Shown here: in pieces, positions 47,658 through 60,400 of the stretch
How positions within the stretch are numbered: position 1 is the first letter of the stretch
Layout of the letters: every line of letters begins with the position of its first letter
Origin: Numida meleagris
Lineage: Eukaryota > Chordata > Aves > Galliformes > Numididae
Direction of reading: 5' to 3'
NCBI RefSeq assembly: GCF_002078875.1
Contig: NC_034409.1
Location: forward strand, 13,024,434 to 13,088,433
Length of the DNA: 64,000 bases
Notes under the pieces: model-generated
Told to the model about the DNA's origin: nothing
Seen by the model: only the letters and a program-made list of their open reading frames with translations
Databases searched by the model: none
Made by a program: the position numbers and the translations under genes

Positions 47658-48491
47658 TTTGACCTGGACAGACCAGACAGTTGAGCAGAGAAGAACCTGA
47701 TGAGGTTCAACAAGAGCAAGTGTACAGTCCTACACCTAGAGTGGACTAACTGCATGCATCAGTACAGGTTAGGGGCTGACCTGCTGGAGAAAGGCTCTGC
47801 AGAGAAGGACCTGAGTGTCCTGCTGGACAACAGGTTGGCCATCAGCCAGCAGTGTACCCTTGTGGCCAGGAAGGCCAATGGTATTCTGGGGTGCGTTACA
47901 AAGAGCATGGGCAGCAGGATGAGAGAGGTAAACCTAGCCCTCTGCTCTGTGCTGATGAGGCCGCATCTGAAGTACCGTGTCCAGTTCTGGGCTCCCCAGT
48001 TCAAAAAAAAAAACAACAACAAAAAAAAACAAAAAATAGGGATCTCCTAGAAAGAGTCCAGCAGAGGTTGATACAGATGATTAAGGGCCTAGAGCACCTC
48101 CTGTACTAGGAAAGGCTGAGAGACCTAGGGCTGTTCAGTCTGGAGAAGACCGAGAAGGGATCTCATTGCTGTTTATAAACCTCTGAAGTGTCAGAGTGAA
48201 GTCAATGGGGGCATACTCTCTTTGGTGGCAAGCAACAGTAGAACAAGGGACAATGGGCAGAAACTGGAACACAGGAAGTTCCACAGTAACACAAGCAAGA
48301 ACTTCTTCACTATCAGGGTGTCAGAGAATTGGAACAGGCTGCCTACAGAGGTTGTGCAGTCTCCTTCCCCAGAGATACTCAAGACCTGCCTGGGCACCCA
48401 CACGTGCAACCTACTGTAGGGAACCTGCTTTAGCAGGGGGTTGGACCTGATCACTAGAGGCCCCTTCCAAACCCTACAATTCTATGATTCC
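47658..48491 (+). repeat. CR1 LINE fragment with C-terminal ORF2 remnant, sense
   Basis: About 830 bp. The frame from 47700 keeps roughly 100 codons of the C-terminal region that follows the reverse transcriptase (starting MRFNKSKCTVLHLEW, later GCVTKSMGSRMREVNL), then runs into an A-rich expansion at 48002-48038. The 3' part has the usual blocks and ends 'ccctacaattctatgattc'. The 5' truncation removes the RT catalytic domain, so it is inactive. Confidence 0.94.
48002..48038 (+). repeat. A-rich expansion inside a CR1 copy
   Basis: Where other CR1 copies have a lysine-coding segment (ccccagttcaagaaa...), this one has runs of A broken by CAA and C. The expansion disrupts the old reading frame. 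Confidence 0.85.
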
Positions 48492-48760
48492 GTGCTTTTT
48501 TCTCTGAGCTAGCAAATTTTCATGGCCACTTTGATAGATTGACCTTGCTTTTATACTTCCTCCCACCAGACAACTGAATGTTGGCAAACTACATCACTGT
48601 CCTCCTGTAAGATGCACCAGTATCACACTAACAGTCACACTTTTGGACACATTTTCATTAAGGTCTTTATATGTTTATTGATTTGGAAGTATTTTATAGA
48701 TCATGTGTTCTTCTCCCTTTTTCACTGTCCCACCTTACCTCTTTGTATGTCCCATCAATG
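48492..48760. other. Short unique spacer between two CR1 copies
   Basis: About 270 bp, no signal seen. Confidence 0.5.
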
Positions 48761-49262
48761 TCTGCTCTGGTGAGACCCCACCTGGAGTACTGTATCCAGT
48801 TCTGGAGCCCCCAGCAGAAGGAGGACATGGAGTTGCTGGAGCAGATCCAGAGGAGGTCCAAGAAGATGATCCGAGGGCTGGGGCTCTTCAGCCTCTAGAA
48901 GAGAAAGCTCTGAGGAGAACTTATAGCAGCCTTCCAGTACCTGAAGGGTCTCTACAGGAAAGCTGGAGAGGGACTTTTCGTAAGGGCAGGTAGTGACAGG
49001 ATGAGGGGAAACAGATTTAAACTGAAAGAGGGCAGATTCTGACTACATATTAGGAAGAAATTCTTTACTGTGAGGGTGGTGAGACACTGGAACAGGTTGC
49101 CCAGAGGGGTTGTGAATGCCCCCTCCCTGAAGCATTCTAGGCCAGGCTGGATGGGACTTTGAGCAACCTGGTCTAGAGGGTGGTGTCCCTGCCTACAGCA
49201 GGGTGTTGGAACTAGATGATCTTAAAGGTCCCTTCCAGCTCAAACCATTCTATGATTCTATG
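48761..49262 (+). repeat. CR1 LINE 3' fragment, sense
   Basis: A second CR1 in the same orientation, starting at 'tctgctctggtgagacccca', with 'ctggagcagatccagaggag', 'agaaattctttactgtgagg' and the end 'ccattctatgattctatga'. It is 5' truncated and differs in subtype from the copy just upstream, so it is a separate insertion and not a duplication. Confidence 0.94.
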
Positions 49263-50839
49263 AATACAGAATAACATTCAAAATTCATTATTTTATTTAC
49301 CCACTTTCAACTTGTAGCTTCCTTTTAAATCTGAACACATTTTCTACATTTACTCTGCTCTTCTTGATTTAAAAGGAGGCACTTGAGCAAGGAATACTTT
49401 GTGCTGGGTGCATCTGGTCTCCACACAAAAAGAAGCCTAAATTACTTAGTACTGCTGTTTCCCCAGTTGATCCTATGAGCAGGTTTCAACTAAATATGAC
49501 AGAAGTGTAAACACATTAAAATACTGTGTTACTATAAATCCTTAGAAAAATCACTAATGTGGGAAAGACTCATTCATTCCCCAGGAGAAGAAGGCTGTCA
49601 CAGACATGTCAGTAGACAACAGAGGGTCCACATGAGCATAAAGAAATCATGGAAGCTCCAGCTTTTCCAGCTCGGGAAAAGCACCGTTCACAGCTTGTAC
49701 CTTATTAGATGAGGAACAATCCCAGCTCAAGACAGAAAGCAACATGGAACCAAACACAAATTCTGCTCAGTGAACTACTTGGAGAGGAAAGCAGTTTATC
49801 TTTCTGTTGGTGAGGGACAATCCTGTGCTATTTTTCTGGAAGTACAGATGGCTTCCTAAATGGGGCTGGGAAGTTTTATTTTCTGCCAGGTTTTACATCA
49901 TAATAAAACACATAAATCAATTGCCAACAAAAACCTTCAAAGCATTCCTACAGTCCAGTGCCTATGGGGCAGGTCACTAGCTAAGATTTTAGAGGCCACC
50001 TACTTTCCTTATAGCAGAGGTTTTGGAAAGTGAAGATACTTCACTGCAAATAACACAGAAACTAATACATAACAAAACGAATTACTTTTATCTTGACATA
50101 ACCATTTAAGAACTCACTATCCTACACCATTATGACAATCATACACAAAATTATCAAGAGAAACATGGGCTGTAATACCAGTAATAATATGATTAGAAGC
50201 AGGTAAAACTCATTTATTTCACCAAGAAGATAGAGATGGGAATAAAAGAAAAAGCAAGTGTGGGAAAGTGTCTTGTGTTGCAAGAGGGCATCTGTAGCAG
50301 GTAAGGCCCATGCAGGTTTTAGCTGTACATTGAGACTTCTCTGGAGCAGAGATTTCGCTCTTATCTCACTTATCAAAGTGAGTCATTTGATTTTCATCCC
50401 ATTTGAAACATTTAATCTGCTTTTTTCCTGCTTCAGATAGAAGAGCTGCAAGCAGCAGGAGAGTTCTCTCAAAAGAAAACTCCCTAAATAAATATATAGA
50501 TAAGCTTATTTCTGTAAACAGAAGATTCCTGCCTGTACATGGATATAGAGAAAACAAGTTACCCTGGGGACTCCCTCTCAGATGCACAGTCTCTCAAGCA
50601 TCACTGGTACTGCACCCACCAGCAAGGTGCTGGGATCCCCTAGAAGCCCTTTGAACAGATTAAATTCCTTCTCCTCAGCCCATGATACTGATCAACCACA
50701 AACTCCACACTTGTGTAAACGACCGTCACAAAGTCAGGCTGGAGGAGACTGAAACCTGCAAAGAATTACGTTTCAAAGAGGGAAGTAGGGATTTTTTTTA
50801 GTTTGGATTTTTTGGGGTTTCCTTATAGAGATTAGACCG
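49263..50839. other. Unique DNA
   Basis: No gene or repeat is recognised. Confidence 0.45.
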
Positions 50840-50936
50840 TTAGCATAGTGGGTTGTTCGGGTAGTATGGTTAGGTTGTGGTTGCACTTGATGATCTTGAA
50901 GGTCTTTTTCAACCTGAGCAATTCTATGATTCTATA
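50840..50936 (+). repeat. CR1 LINE 3' end, sense, very short
   Basis: Only the last 100 bp: 'cttgatgatcttgaaggtct', 'caacctgagcaattctatga' and 'ttctata'. Confidence 0.85.
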
Positions 50937-53900
50937 ATTAGACAGATAGAACATAGGGAATAGATGAGTAGCTACTTTAAGTATCCAGTTTTCTTGGTAC
51001 CTTTTTCAAGTTGTTTTCTCTTTGAATCAATGCCTTCCTCTTTTCCTCATCTCTTTTCTCAACTTAAGATTTTTCCCACCTCCCATGTGAAGCCGGGCAG
51101 GACAGAGAATGAGAACCAAGACCAATTCTGCACCCATCCAAGTCACCACCATCAGCTTGAGTGGACACAAAGGTAATTATTAGAAATCATTAAGAATTAA
51201 AGAGCAATTTGCCAACTGCTCTGCCAGTGACTCCCAAACACCTCCCGAAGACATTCTGAAACACTTCTAAAAAACTTATTTGAAATATATCTCCTCTTTG
51301 CACTCAGCTCTCATTGAGAATAAGTTGATGTGTCGTTCGGAGGTTTGCACCAACCATTTTTGGCTGATTGGTTTCAAATCCCCTAATCAGCTTACTGTCC
51401 AAATAATTGAGCTGTGTGGTAGGGAAGGCCCTTTGAGGTGTGAGCAAAGATTTCATCCCTCCAGGCGCTGCAGCAAAATGCAAACCAGCATTCCCAGAGC
51501 CTGGCTGCCCGCCCTACAACCCAGCTCACTATTGCATGCGTAGCTAATGGAATTATGGTCTGCCTCTATTTTTCTGAAATATATTGATGTAATAGACATG
51601 TAGGTTTGAAGCTAAATTGTAGTCATAATTTTAAATAAAGCAGAAGAAAATATATAACACTAGATTTCTCTCACTGTCCACTGTACAAAACAATTGGAGA
51701 TGTTGATCCCCACAGAGAGAGTCTAGCTCAGAAGTGACATGAAGAGTGAAGAAAGCGCATATACTAGTGAGGGCTAGTGTGGCACAACATAGGTACACAG
51801 GCACAGGCATCCTACAGCAGGATGTAAAATAAGGGTGGGATCCTGAGAGGCAACTTCATCCCATGCTGTCCTTGCTTAAAGGGAACAAACTACTGCTTGC
51901 CCATTGGGGTGATATGGCTGCTACCTGCAGGATTTCCTTTCTGTCCATCCCACCTGATGCAGAGCCCTGTAAGGAGGATTTAATGCCAGTTTACACCAGA
52001 AAAAAGGCGCTAACAAAGTTTGCCCACACCCTGAGCCCCCATCTCCCCTTCTTGTGATCTTGGATGGCTGCCCCTTCCATCCTCCCACAGCACTCCACAG
52101 CTAAAGCAGGAGAAACAGGTGAAGAGCTCTGTTTTCCTCTTCTCTCACAAACGACCATACCCTGTTTTGTTGTTTATATATGTAGATATATCTACATACA
52201 GATACATAGATATAAGATATATATATATACTTCCCTTATTATTTTCTTTTCATTATCTTACCTATTTCCTGGTTCTCTGTAATTACATACTGAGACATCA
52301 AATGACAAAGCAGGGACTGCTTTTGAAGGCTTTCATAATTAGCTTTTCTACTGTGTCCTCTAATACCTCCTCTGGCTTTCAACTTACTTTTTTTCTGTTC
52401 ACAACCTCCTGAACATACGGTGGTAAATATGCAGCATGCTGTGAGCTTCACCTGGAGTCTACTTACAATATATCTGCAATGTAAATAACAGACTTTGTGT
52501 CAGTCAATTAATCACACACCAGCGGTTGGCAGAGGGCAGGCAGATTGCAGGAAGAGAAATTGGTAAATGGTGTCTTGATCAGCACTGGACTTGAAGGTAT
52601 TAAACATTACCTAAGCCAGAGTTCTTATGTGGTATCACTGCTTTTGCCTAAAAACACTCTTAAAATTGTATTAGAGCCTGAGTTTCCTTCATATTATAAA
52701 GACTCAGCTTGAGGCCAAGTCTCCAGTTCAACAAGGCCACTTTGATAACATTTCACCCATCAGAGTCACAACCCCATTTCTACCAGCACAAAATATGACC
52801 TAAATGCAAAAGTCATGCAAAATTAAATTAAATGTAAAGTGATCTCAGAGTAATGCATAAAATTTAAGCATTACCACTCAAGTGTTTCGATATGTGGAAC
52901 TAATTCAAATGAATTACTTTACAAACACATTTTATTTTTCTTACTGGGAAAATGCATGTGAGCAAGACAAAGTACTTTGTTTACCTGATTCACTTTATTT
53001 AACTCTAGGGATTCATGAGCATATCATCAATTATAGTGACAAACAAATGGCTTTGTGTGTTAAAAAAAGATTAAAGAGGTACTCTCTTCTTCAACTGAAC
53101 TCTTCTAATTTGAAGATCTTAAAGGATTTTCTGTGCTACATTAAAATCCTTGTAATTCCCATGGAGAAGAAATGAAAATATAAAAACAAATCACCTAATA
53201 TTTAAATGGACTAGTGTGGAGCATAGCACAACACTAGGTCAGCTTTTGGCTTAAAAGACATTGACTTCTGATGATCACTAGATAATGATTTCCATCAAGC
53301 CTTCAGGTATTTAGCATCTCTATGACCTGCACCTCTATGTTAGAATTGATTGAAGCTAACCAATACATTCAAAAGGGAGCAGAACTACCAGTGTAATTGG
53401 AATGCCTTAGAAAAGAGCCTGTTTCATTTGTTTCAGGGAAAATACTTTTATTTTCAAGCATAAGCATGCAGAAAAGGCAACCACACCACAGCAATATGAA
53501 ATCAGCATGTTGGTGTACAGTATCTTGCTATGCCAATGAAAATAGCAGTAAAGCAACAGAAGCAATAAGCACGTATACAGACATTACTATGCAGCGGACC
53601 TAATCACGTGAATAGGGGAAATTTAGATGCCTTGTAGATATGTAAAAGTTAGCAAGGTTAATTAAAACAATACATTTTAGAGTATGCAGGTTTGAAGAAT
53701 TTAGGTGGGTAGTGCAGAAACTATAAACAATCCTAGGAAGAATTAATGAGCACCACCAGCTGCTTGGGGAAGTTGGACAGCAAATTCACAGCATGTTAGC
53801 ACAAGTCAGACCCAGACTTCCCCTCCTAGAGGGGAGTAACACCAGTGGTGGACATGCCACCCATAGCCAATTGAGCCTGGGTGCAGCCAGCACCCAGGCA

Positions 53901-56900
53901 GAAAATTCAGAAATGCTCGCGTATTTTGGGTACTATCTCCTTGATTTGCTCTCCTAATCACAAACATTTAATTTGGACCTACCCCGCAGTTTTCAAGCTT
54001 GAGTGGCATGGTGCACCATTGGCACAGCCGCAGGCTCTAGCAGAGTCAGCCCAAGCTCAGCCCACGTGGGGAACAGACTTGAGGGTTAACACCAGCTCCA
54101 TCTCAGAACATTTCAATTCAATATCCCTAGCTGGATGCAATTAAAGGGCTTTTTTTTCCCCTCCATCCAGGCCTTGCCCAGGGAGCAAGAGTTGAGTAGG
54201 AAACAAAGACAAGGCTTGAGGCAGAATATCTGATAATATTTTTAAGTTGATTTATAATCATAATGCTTTTTCTCTTAAAAGATCAAATAAGTAAGATGGT
54301 GTTGTGATTAAGGTGCAGAATATCTAATCTGAGAGGTGTATAAAAGGAAATCAAGGAGTGCTATCCATCAGGAAGATAACTGAAAAAGGATCAAGTCTTC
54401 CCCCATCTTCACCATAAATCTTTCACTGAGAAGAACTAATAGGATATAAAGAATATGAATTTCAAAAAAATAGAAATGAAAAAGGAGACATGTTAAACAC
54501 TACCTAACAAGCTTCGTGACATGAGCACAAAAGTTTTAAATTCAATGTCATAAATTCAATGCCTTCAAAAGATTCAACTGCTATGTCCTTAGAGACGGTG
54601 CTGTGTAAGTCAAGCACAATATTAAAAGACACTGAAATCTTTAATAGGTGTTAAATATTTTAAATTCATATATCCAATTGACAGAAATACCACAAAAGCA
54701 TCATCAGCCATTTTTCCCCCTTCTGTCACATTTTAATAGTTGTATCATATTTTCCACAATTTAAAGATAGCCCAACCATTTTACAGAGAATGGATAATCC
54801 ACAAAACTGCCCTTATGAACATGGTTGTATGTAATCATTGTGCCTACTCCAACAAAAACACCAAAATATGCTGAAATTAATACCTGCATATGTTTAAATT
54901 ACCACTTGGAAAGATTATATTTCAAGCACTTCATCTATCCCCAGAGGCTGCATACACTGATTACTCCTCACAGGTATTTTCATGGGGAAAATACGTTGTT
55001 CAGAAGTACTGAATAGTGTGATATTGCTGTACATATAACCTCCACTTTTGGTTTTACATTTAGGGCACATAAGCCGTTATTTTCTGTTTAAATGTTCTAA
55101 TCTTCTTAACGGTATAATCAAGCCTCTAATATATAAAGTTTATATTTAGAAGGAATAACTGTCACGTTAGTGGTGATGGACATATCTCTCCATTCATCTG
55201 ACTGAATTACCCTGGATAAATCCCTTTCCCCAATTCATTTTTGCAAAGACAGCAAGCAGCTTTATTTTATTTAAAAGCAAATCATACAGTTGCAAGATAT
55301 TTATAGTTAGTACGTAAAAATCCTACTTCAATTTTGAGAAATGCTTCTCTCTTCCTCCACGTCCCTCAGAAGATACTCCAGTCTGTAGATTTTTTTTAAT
55401 GACACAATTTTGCATGCTACAAATTCCACAAAAGATATTCCTGTTCAGGACAAGTCACTGAACCTTAAATTATGTTTATATTCTTCAACAACTCTGTGTT
55501 CTTAGAAAGTAAAAATGAGACTTCATTTCCTTTAAGGAAGTTTATATTTAGGTGTAACACAGGGATCTTTTTCCCTTAAGCAGAATTGAGAGTCCTCCCA
55601 GTATTTCGTATTTCCCCCACATATTAACAGCTACATAACACATAAAAGGCACCCCTGCTGATACAAAACCTAAGCCAGGACTAAGCCACGGAAATGAGCT
55701 CTTCCTGGGAGATACCAAGGGGGGGATTTTCCAGACACCAGGCTTCTGGGCTGTCTTCTGTCATATGAGAGGAATTATGTTAGGCTTGGCCATCATACAG
55801 ACAATAAGTATAATAAATAGCTGCTAAATACTAGGATCCTGAAATATATTTATTAAGATCTCTGCCACCTCACTCACATATACTTCTTTGTTTGCCTCCT
55901 CTTCCCATTCAGAAGAGCACATTAAATCATCAGTCACCCAACATGTTTAAGTAATTATTTATCGCTGCAGCAATATGATTGCCTGCAATGGGGAAAAAAA
56001 AAATAAAAAAAATCAAGAACGAACAAAACATCCAGATATATAACAAAGGGGATCATGCAATATGCCCTTAAGTGTGTAACCAAAAGAAAGGTCAAGCAGT
56101 TTATTATCATGCCATTGGACTTTATATGTAAACATTTCCAAATTGTTCAGGAGAAACAGAGGAAATGTGATGCAGTATTTTCATTCATTGATGCTTTGTA
56201 CCAGCTAGAAATACCTGTGCAAGGAAGTATCAAATAACATCGACAAGTAAGAAGGCCAACAGTTCTGGTCTTGCTCATCACAAAGATTCTGATCTCTCTT
56301 TAAACTAAAGCACAGTGCTCTTGACATAAAAGAGAATGCACCAAAAAACACAATACACCTCTGATTCAAATTTGTTATAACTACTTTGTATGTTGAATAA
56401 CATAAACATGTTAAATTCCGCAGAATAGATGAAAACTGAATTGATGTACAGCTGAGATGCAATACGGATCTTTTTTATCAGGGCACTTGTTTACCTGCTG
56501 ATATATCTGCCCAGCAGTTTGGGAGAATTGTTACCAGCTGGAAGTTGTCAATACAGCTATACTGTGTGATCTGTAAACTCAGATTTTTAAAAAATGCAAA
56601 AGAGGGGTGTAACACAATAAAAAAACACACCAATGACAGCAGGGCAACAAAGTCTTAGGCTACAAGTGAGGAGTTGCTCAAATGCAACAGCCACTGGCAC
56701 AGAAACAAAGGAAAAAAGCTACTTACCTTCAAAAGGCCTCAGGCACACAAAGATCTCCAGAAAAACACCCTTACCTCCACTGCCAACCCTTCAATGAGCT
56801 CTGGGAAGGGATGGATCCTGGCTCCACCCCTTCCTGTCACTCAGGTGCATTGCATGCACCTGAGCTCCCCTGGGCTGGCCCTGCCTTCCCACCAGGTGCT

Positions 56901-56951
56901 CAATCACTGCTTCAAGCTGTGACTTAGCATTTCTGCTACAAGGGAATTGCA
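50937..56951. other. Unique AT-rich DNA
   Basis: Six kb without recognised repeats except an AT-rich low-complexity tract at 52170-52231. Short ORFs only; the 97-codon frame at 52882-53175 has no domain. The sequence AAG|gtaagtagct on the minus strand near 56718-56726 is a strong donor match, but no plausible exon could be framed upstream of it. Confidence 0.45.
52170..52231. repeat. AT-rich low-complexity tract with a 20-bp palindrome
   Basis: Irregular GATA/TATA units, ending in a run of alternating TA. Inside, TATGTAGATATATCTACATA (52179-52198) is a perfect palindrome. Confidence 0.85.
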
Positions 56952-57495
56952 GAAATATAGAAACATTGGATGTCCCAAGGAAAAGAACCCACGAGGATTG
57001 CTGAGTGCAGTTCCTGGCTCCACATAGCACCACCCAAAATTCAAATTCTATGACTGAGAGCGGTGTACAAACACTCCGTGAACTCCAGCAGCTTGGGGCT
57101 GTGCCCACTGCCCTGGGCAGCCTGTTTCATGCTCATCACCCCCTGGGACAGAACCTTTCCCTAACCCCCCCCACCCTCACCTGCCACAGCTCCATGTCAT
57201 TCTCTCTGGCCCTGTTGCTGTCATAGAGAGCATAGCTCAGCACTGTCCCTCCACTCTCTGTGAGGAGCTGCAGCCATCATGAGGCCTCCCCTCAGCCTCC
57301 TCATCTTCATATCCCTCCTTTGGGCGCTCTCTAGTAGCTTTATGTCCCTCTGATGTTGTGGCACACACACTGCACCCAGTGCAGGAGGTGAGGCTGCGCA
57401 GAGCAGAGTGGGACAAGCCCTCCCCTCGCCCACTGGCAGTGCTGGGCCTGGTGCGCCCCAGGGTATCATCGGCCCTTCGGGCTGCCAGGGCACAG
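56952..57495 (-). repeat. CR1 LINE fragment, antisense
   Basis: About 540 bp in reverse: 'tagcaccacccaaaattcaa', 'gaactccagcagcttggggc', 'aggcctcccctcagcctcct', 'gcacccagtgcaggaggtga' and the far end 'gggctgccagggcaca'. The octamer tail itself is eroded. It includes part of the ORF2 C-terminal region, broken by indels. Confidence 0.92.
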
Positions 57496-60400
57496 GGAAG
57501 AATCTAGTCAGCTAAGAATCTCTGTTGTGCATCTTTAAAGCGGGGCTTCAATCCTTTTCACTTTATCTGTAAATATCACACCTACATTAGTGAAGTCCTC
57601 TTTGTCTGTACAGACATGACATGAGCTAAACTGCCCTGAGAAAAAAATGAACTTGTATCTTTTCTGAGATTTGTGTTAGAAATGCTTCCTTCTGGAGCAA
57701 TGTCCAATCTTATTCTGTTCAACGTCTGTTAATTATGTCAGCACCTAGTGTTTCCCTCACTAATAATGCAGACTTTCTTCTAAATACATTCCCTTGCCCA
57801 ATTGCCCTTCCTAGGCTTCCTGGGACAGATTCAATAATCCATTATTTTTACGCCTTGCTTAACAAATCTAGATTAAAACTTTAAATGATATTAATTTACA
57901 ACATTGAAGGTCCAAAGTGGCTTGCCGCGAATGGGGTGAAATCAGTCATTATCCTAAAAGCCATGCACTATTTTCCCCAAAACACCAGGAGTGCACCTTT
58001 CATTTGCAATGAAAAACTGCAGTGGAGGCAGAAACTTTCATATCAGTTGCAAAGACTGATGGTTGTAGAAGGGTGAAATAAAATCAAGGCTAGACAAGGA
58101 ATATGGGAAACAGCATATTGTGCTGCACTGTGTATGTTGAGCTTTGTTGCACTTGGTCATCCCTTCTGACTCCACCTTTCTGCACCAGAAACCTGGGGTC
58201 AGCCTCACCCTGAAGCAGCACTGCCCCAACAGAGACAGAAGGCACAATTCACATGCTCATTTGGAGGAATAGATTCATCAGATTTTCCAAGGCGTCAGAC
58301 AGAATATGTGATTTTCATTTGTCAAGAATCTACCAGTCTAAAGATTGTATGTACTGTGCTCACTAGCTTCTGTATGAGTGCTGTGCATTAAAAAAATCTA
58401 CATGCACTAGAGAAACTATGTCAATCCCCAGCAAACCATACATACATATTCCCAATTTCTGACTGCTTCCAACTGGAATATATTTGGTAACTGCAATAAG
58501 TGCAAACTTTGTAAATCTGTAATGAAAGGTTAATAGTTGTGGTGCAATTCACTACTGAGAACCCAGCAGTGTTTCTTAGCAGTTAGTGATGTCCAATCAG
58601 GAAATATACTGCACTGCAATTAATTTTTCAAGGTGTTTTTTTTTTTTTTTTTTTAAATTTTCTCCCTGGAAGAAAATTGCTGCAAATAGCAGAAGAATTT
58701 GCTTTCTGATATCACCAACTGGGAAAAAAAAGGGTTGGGGGAAGTCGGATACCGGGTTTTTAGGCAAAGACCCAAAAGAGGAGTAGCCAGTGTGTAACAC
58801 ACAAGCATCTCTGTTAAAAGACAGTTTGGACTTTCAAAAAGATGATCTGTACTAAGAAAATAGCCAGATGCCATAGCATTGGCTTTCTCTCAGCGATGAA
58901 TGGTGTGAAAGCTCCCTAACATCTGCTGCCACTTGATGAAACAAAACTTCCATCTCCTTGAGTGGAAAGGTCCACAGATGCTTAATGAAGTAATCTGGGC
59001 TGCCAGAGGCTGGAGAGGGACCAGGCCAAACCCACAACTTTTCACCTCTGGCTGAGGCAATTTCTGCAAACATCACAGCCCCATTACAGTTACATAATTT
59101 TCACCCCATATTAGCAATATGTTGAAGGAAAAATAGGGTAATGAAGAACATTAAAAATGATTTCCCTTAACGAGATAAACCTGCAATTCTCAATGCCAAT
59201 TTCTATGTCTGCTCTGCACAGTTTTTACCTAGTTGAGGTGCTCAGCTCTGTAAATATCATTTCTTGGGAAGAAAAAAAAAGATAATTTTAAAGACATGGC
59301 AGACTATTTATCTAGTTAAATGGATTCCTATTCTGTAGATGCACTGTAACAGGTTTTCAAGTTTGTAAGCAGAAATGTCCTCTAAATGTAGACATCTAGA
59401 AGGAGCAAAGTGATAGATCTCCTCTAAGGCTTTTTTTACTGGAAGACTGAATGGGAAAAAGATTTCTGCTGAGGAAGAAAACTGAACAATGACTGACTGT
59501 AAAGCAAAACGTGGTTAATGTATACATTGGAAACCCCATAGCAACTGCAGGTATCATTACAGAAAACAAGAGTTTGTTACCTTGGAAATGGCAGTATTCC
59601 TACCAGCTGCACTTTGGTGCCTTAAAGAGCTAATTATTATTCTGTTATTTATTTTGGGAACAAATGCGAGAGGAGTCATGAGGGTTACTTGTTTGAATCA
59701 AATCTGTTCAGTGGCCGGAAATTAAGTGGTCAACTTGTCAGAAGTAGAACTATTCGATTTTTGGTTCAGTGACCAAAATGAAAAGAAAAAGAAAGAAAAA
59801 GAGATCAGCTAACATAAAAGGAGAAGTACTGGGGGTTTTAACACGCACACACACAAATTAAAATATCAGTTCAGTCAGTACGAAAATCTTCAATGAACTC
59901 AGAAAAATTAGATAAAGAATATTGTTCAAGCAGAAAGGTCTCATTTCATTTTCTCATTATTCAGTTAACTTCTTTTTTTCCTTTTTCATAGTTAATTTCA
60001 AAATGAAGATATTTTTCCAAAGCAAAAATCAAAAGTTTGCATTGAAAATGTCAGCAAAGTATTTCAAATTCTTCACCAAATTCTACTCAGTGACATTGTC
60101 AGTTTTCATCCTCCTCACAACCAAATTATAAATGAATTTATTACTCATTACAAACATGGCAACTCTATATGAACAAATTATAAAGTCCTGTTTCTTACGA
60201 AACAATACTATCAACTTGAAAATGCATCTGATGGGCTATCGGTAGTCAGCAAATCAACAATAACAATTGGAAAGTATAAAAATATTTGCCAGAGGGTTTT
60301 GATCTTGAAACCAGCCAGAACAATGCTCTTAACGCTGCCATCTTTGGGGGCTAGAGACAACAATCACTCTACAAAGTTATTTAACATCGGCGTTTAACCA

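Noticed and set aside
51280..51543. Frame following a ctctttgcactcag acceptor-like site
   Set aside because: No convincing donor follows and the peptide has no recognisable pattern.
56718..56830. Minus-strand donor AAG|gtaagtagct
   Set aside because: No open segment with a matching acceptor could be framed upstream of it.
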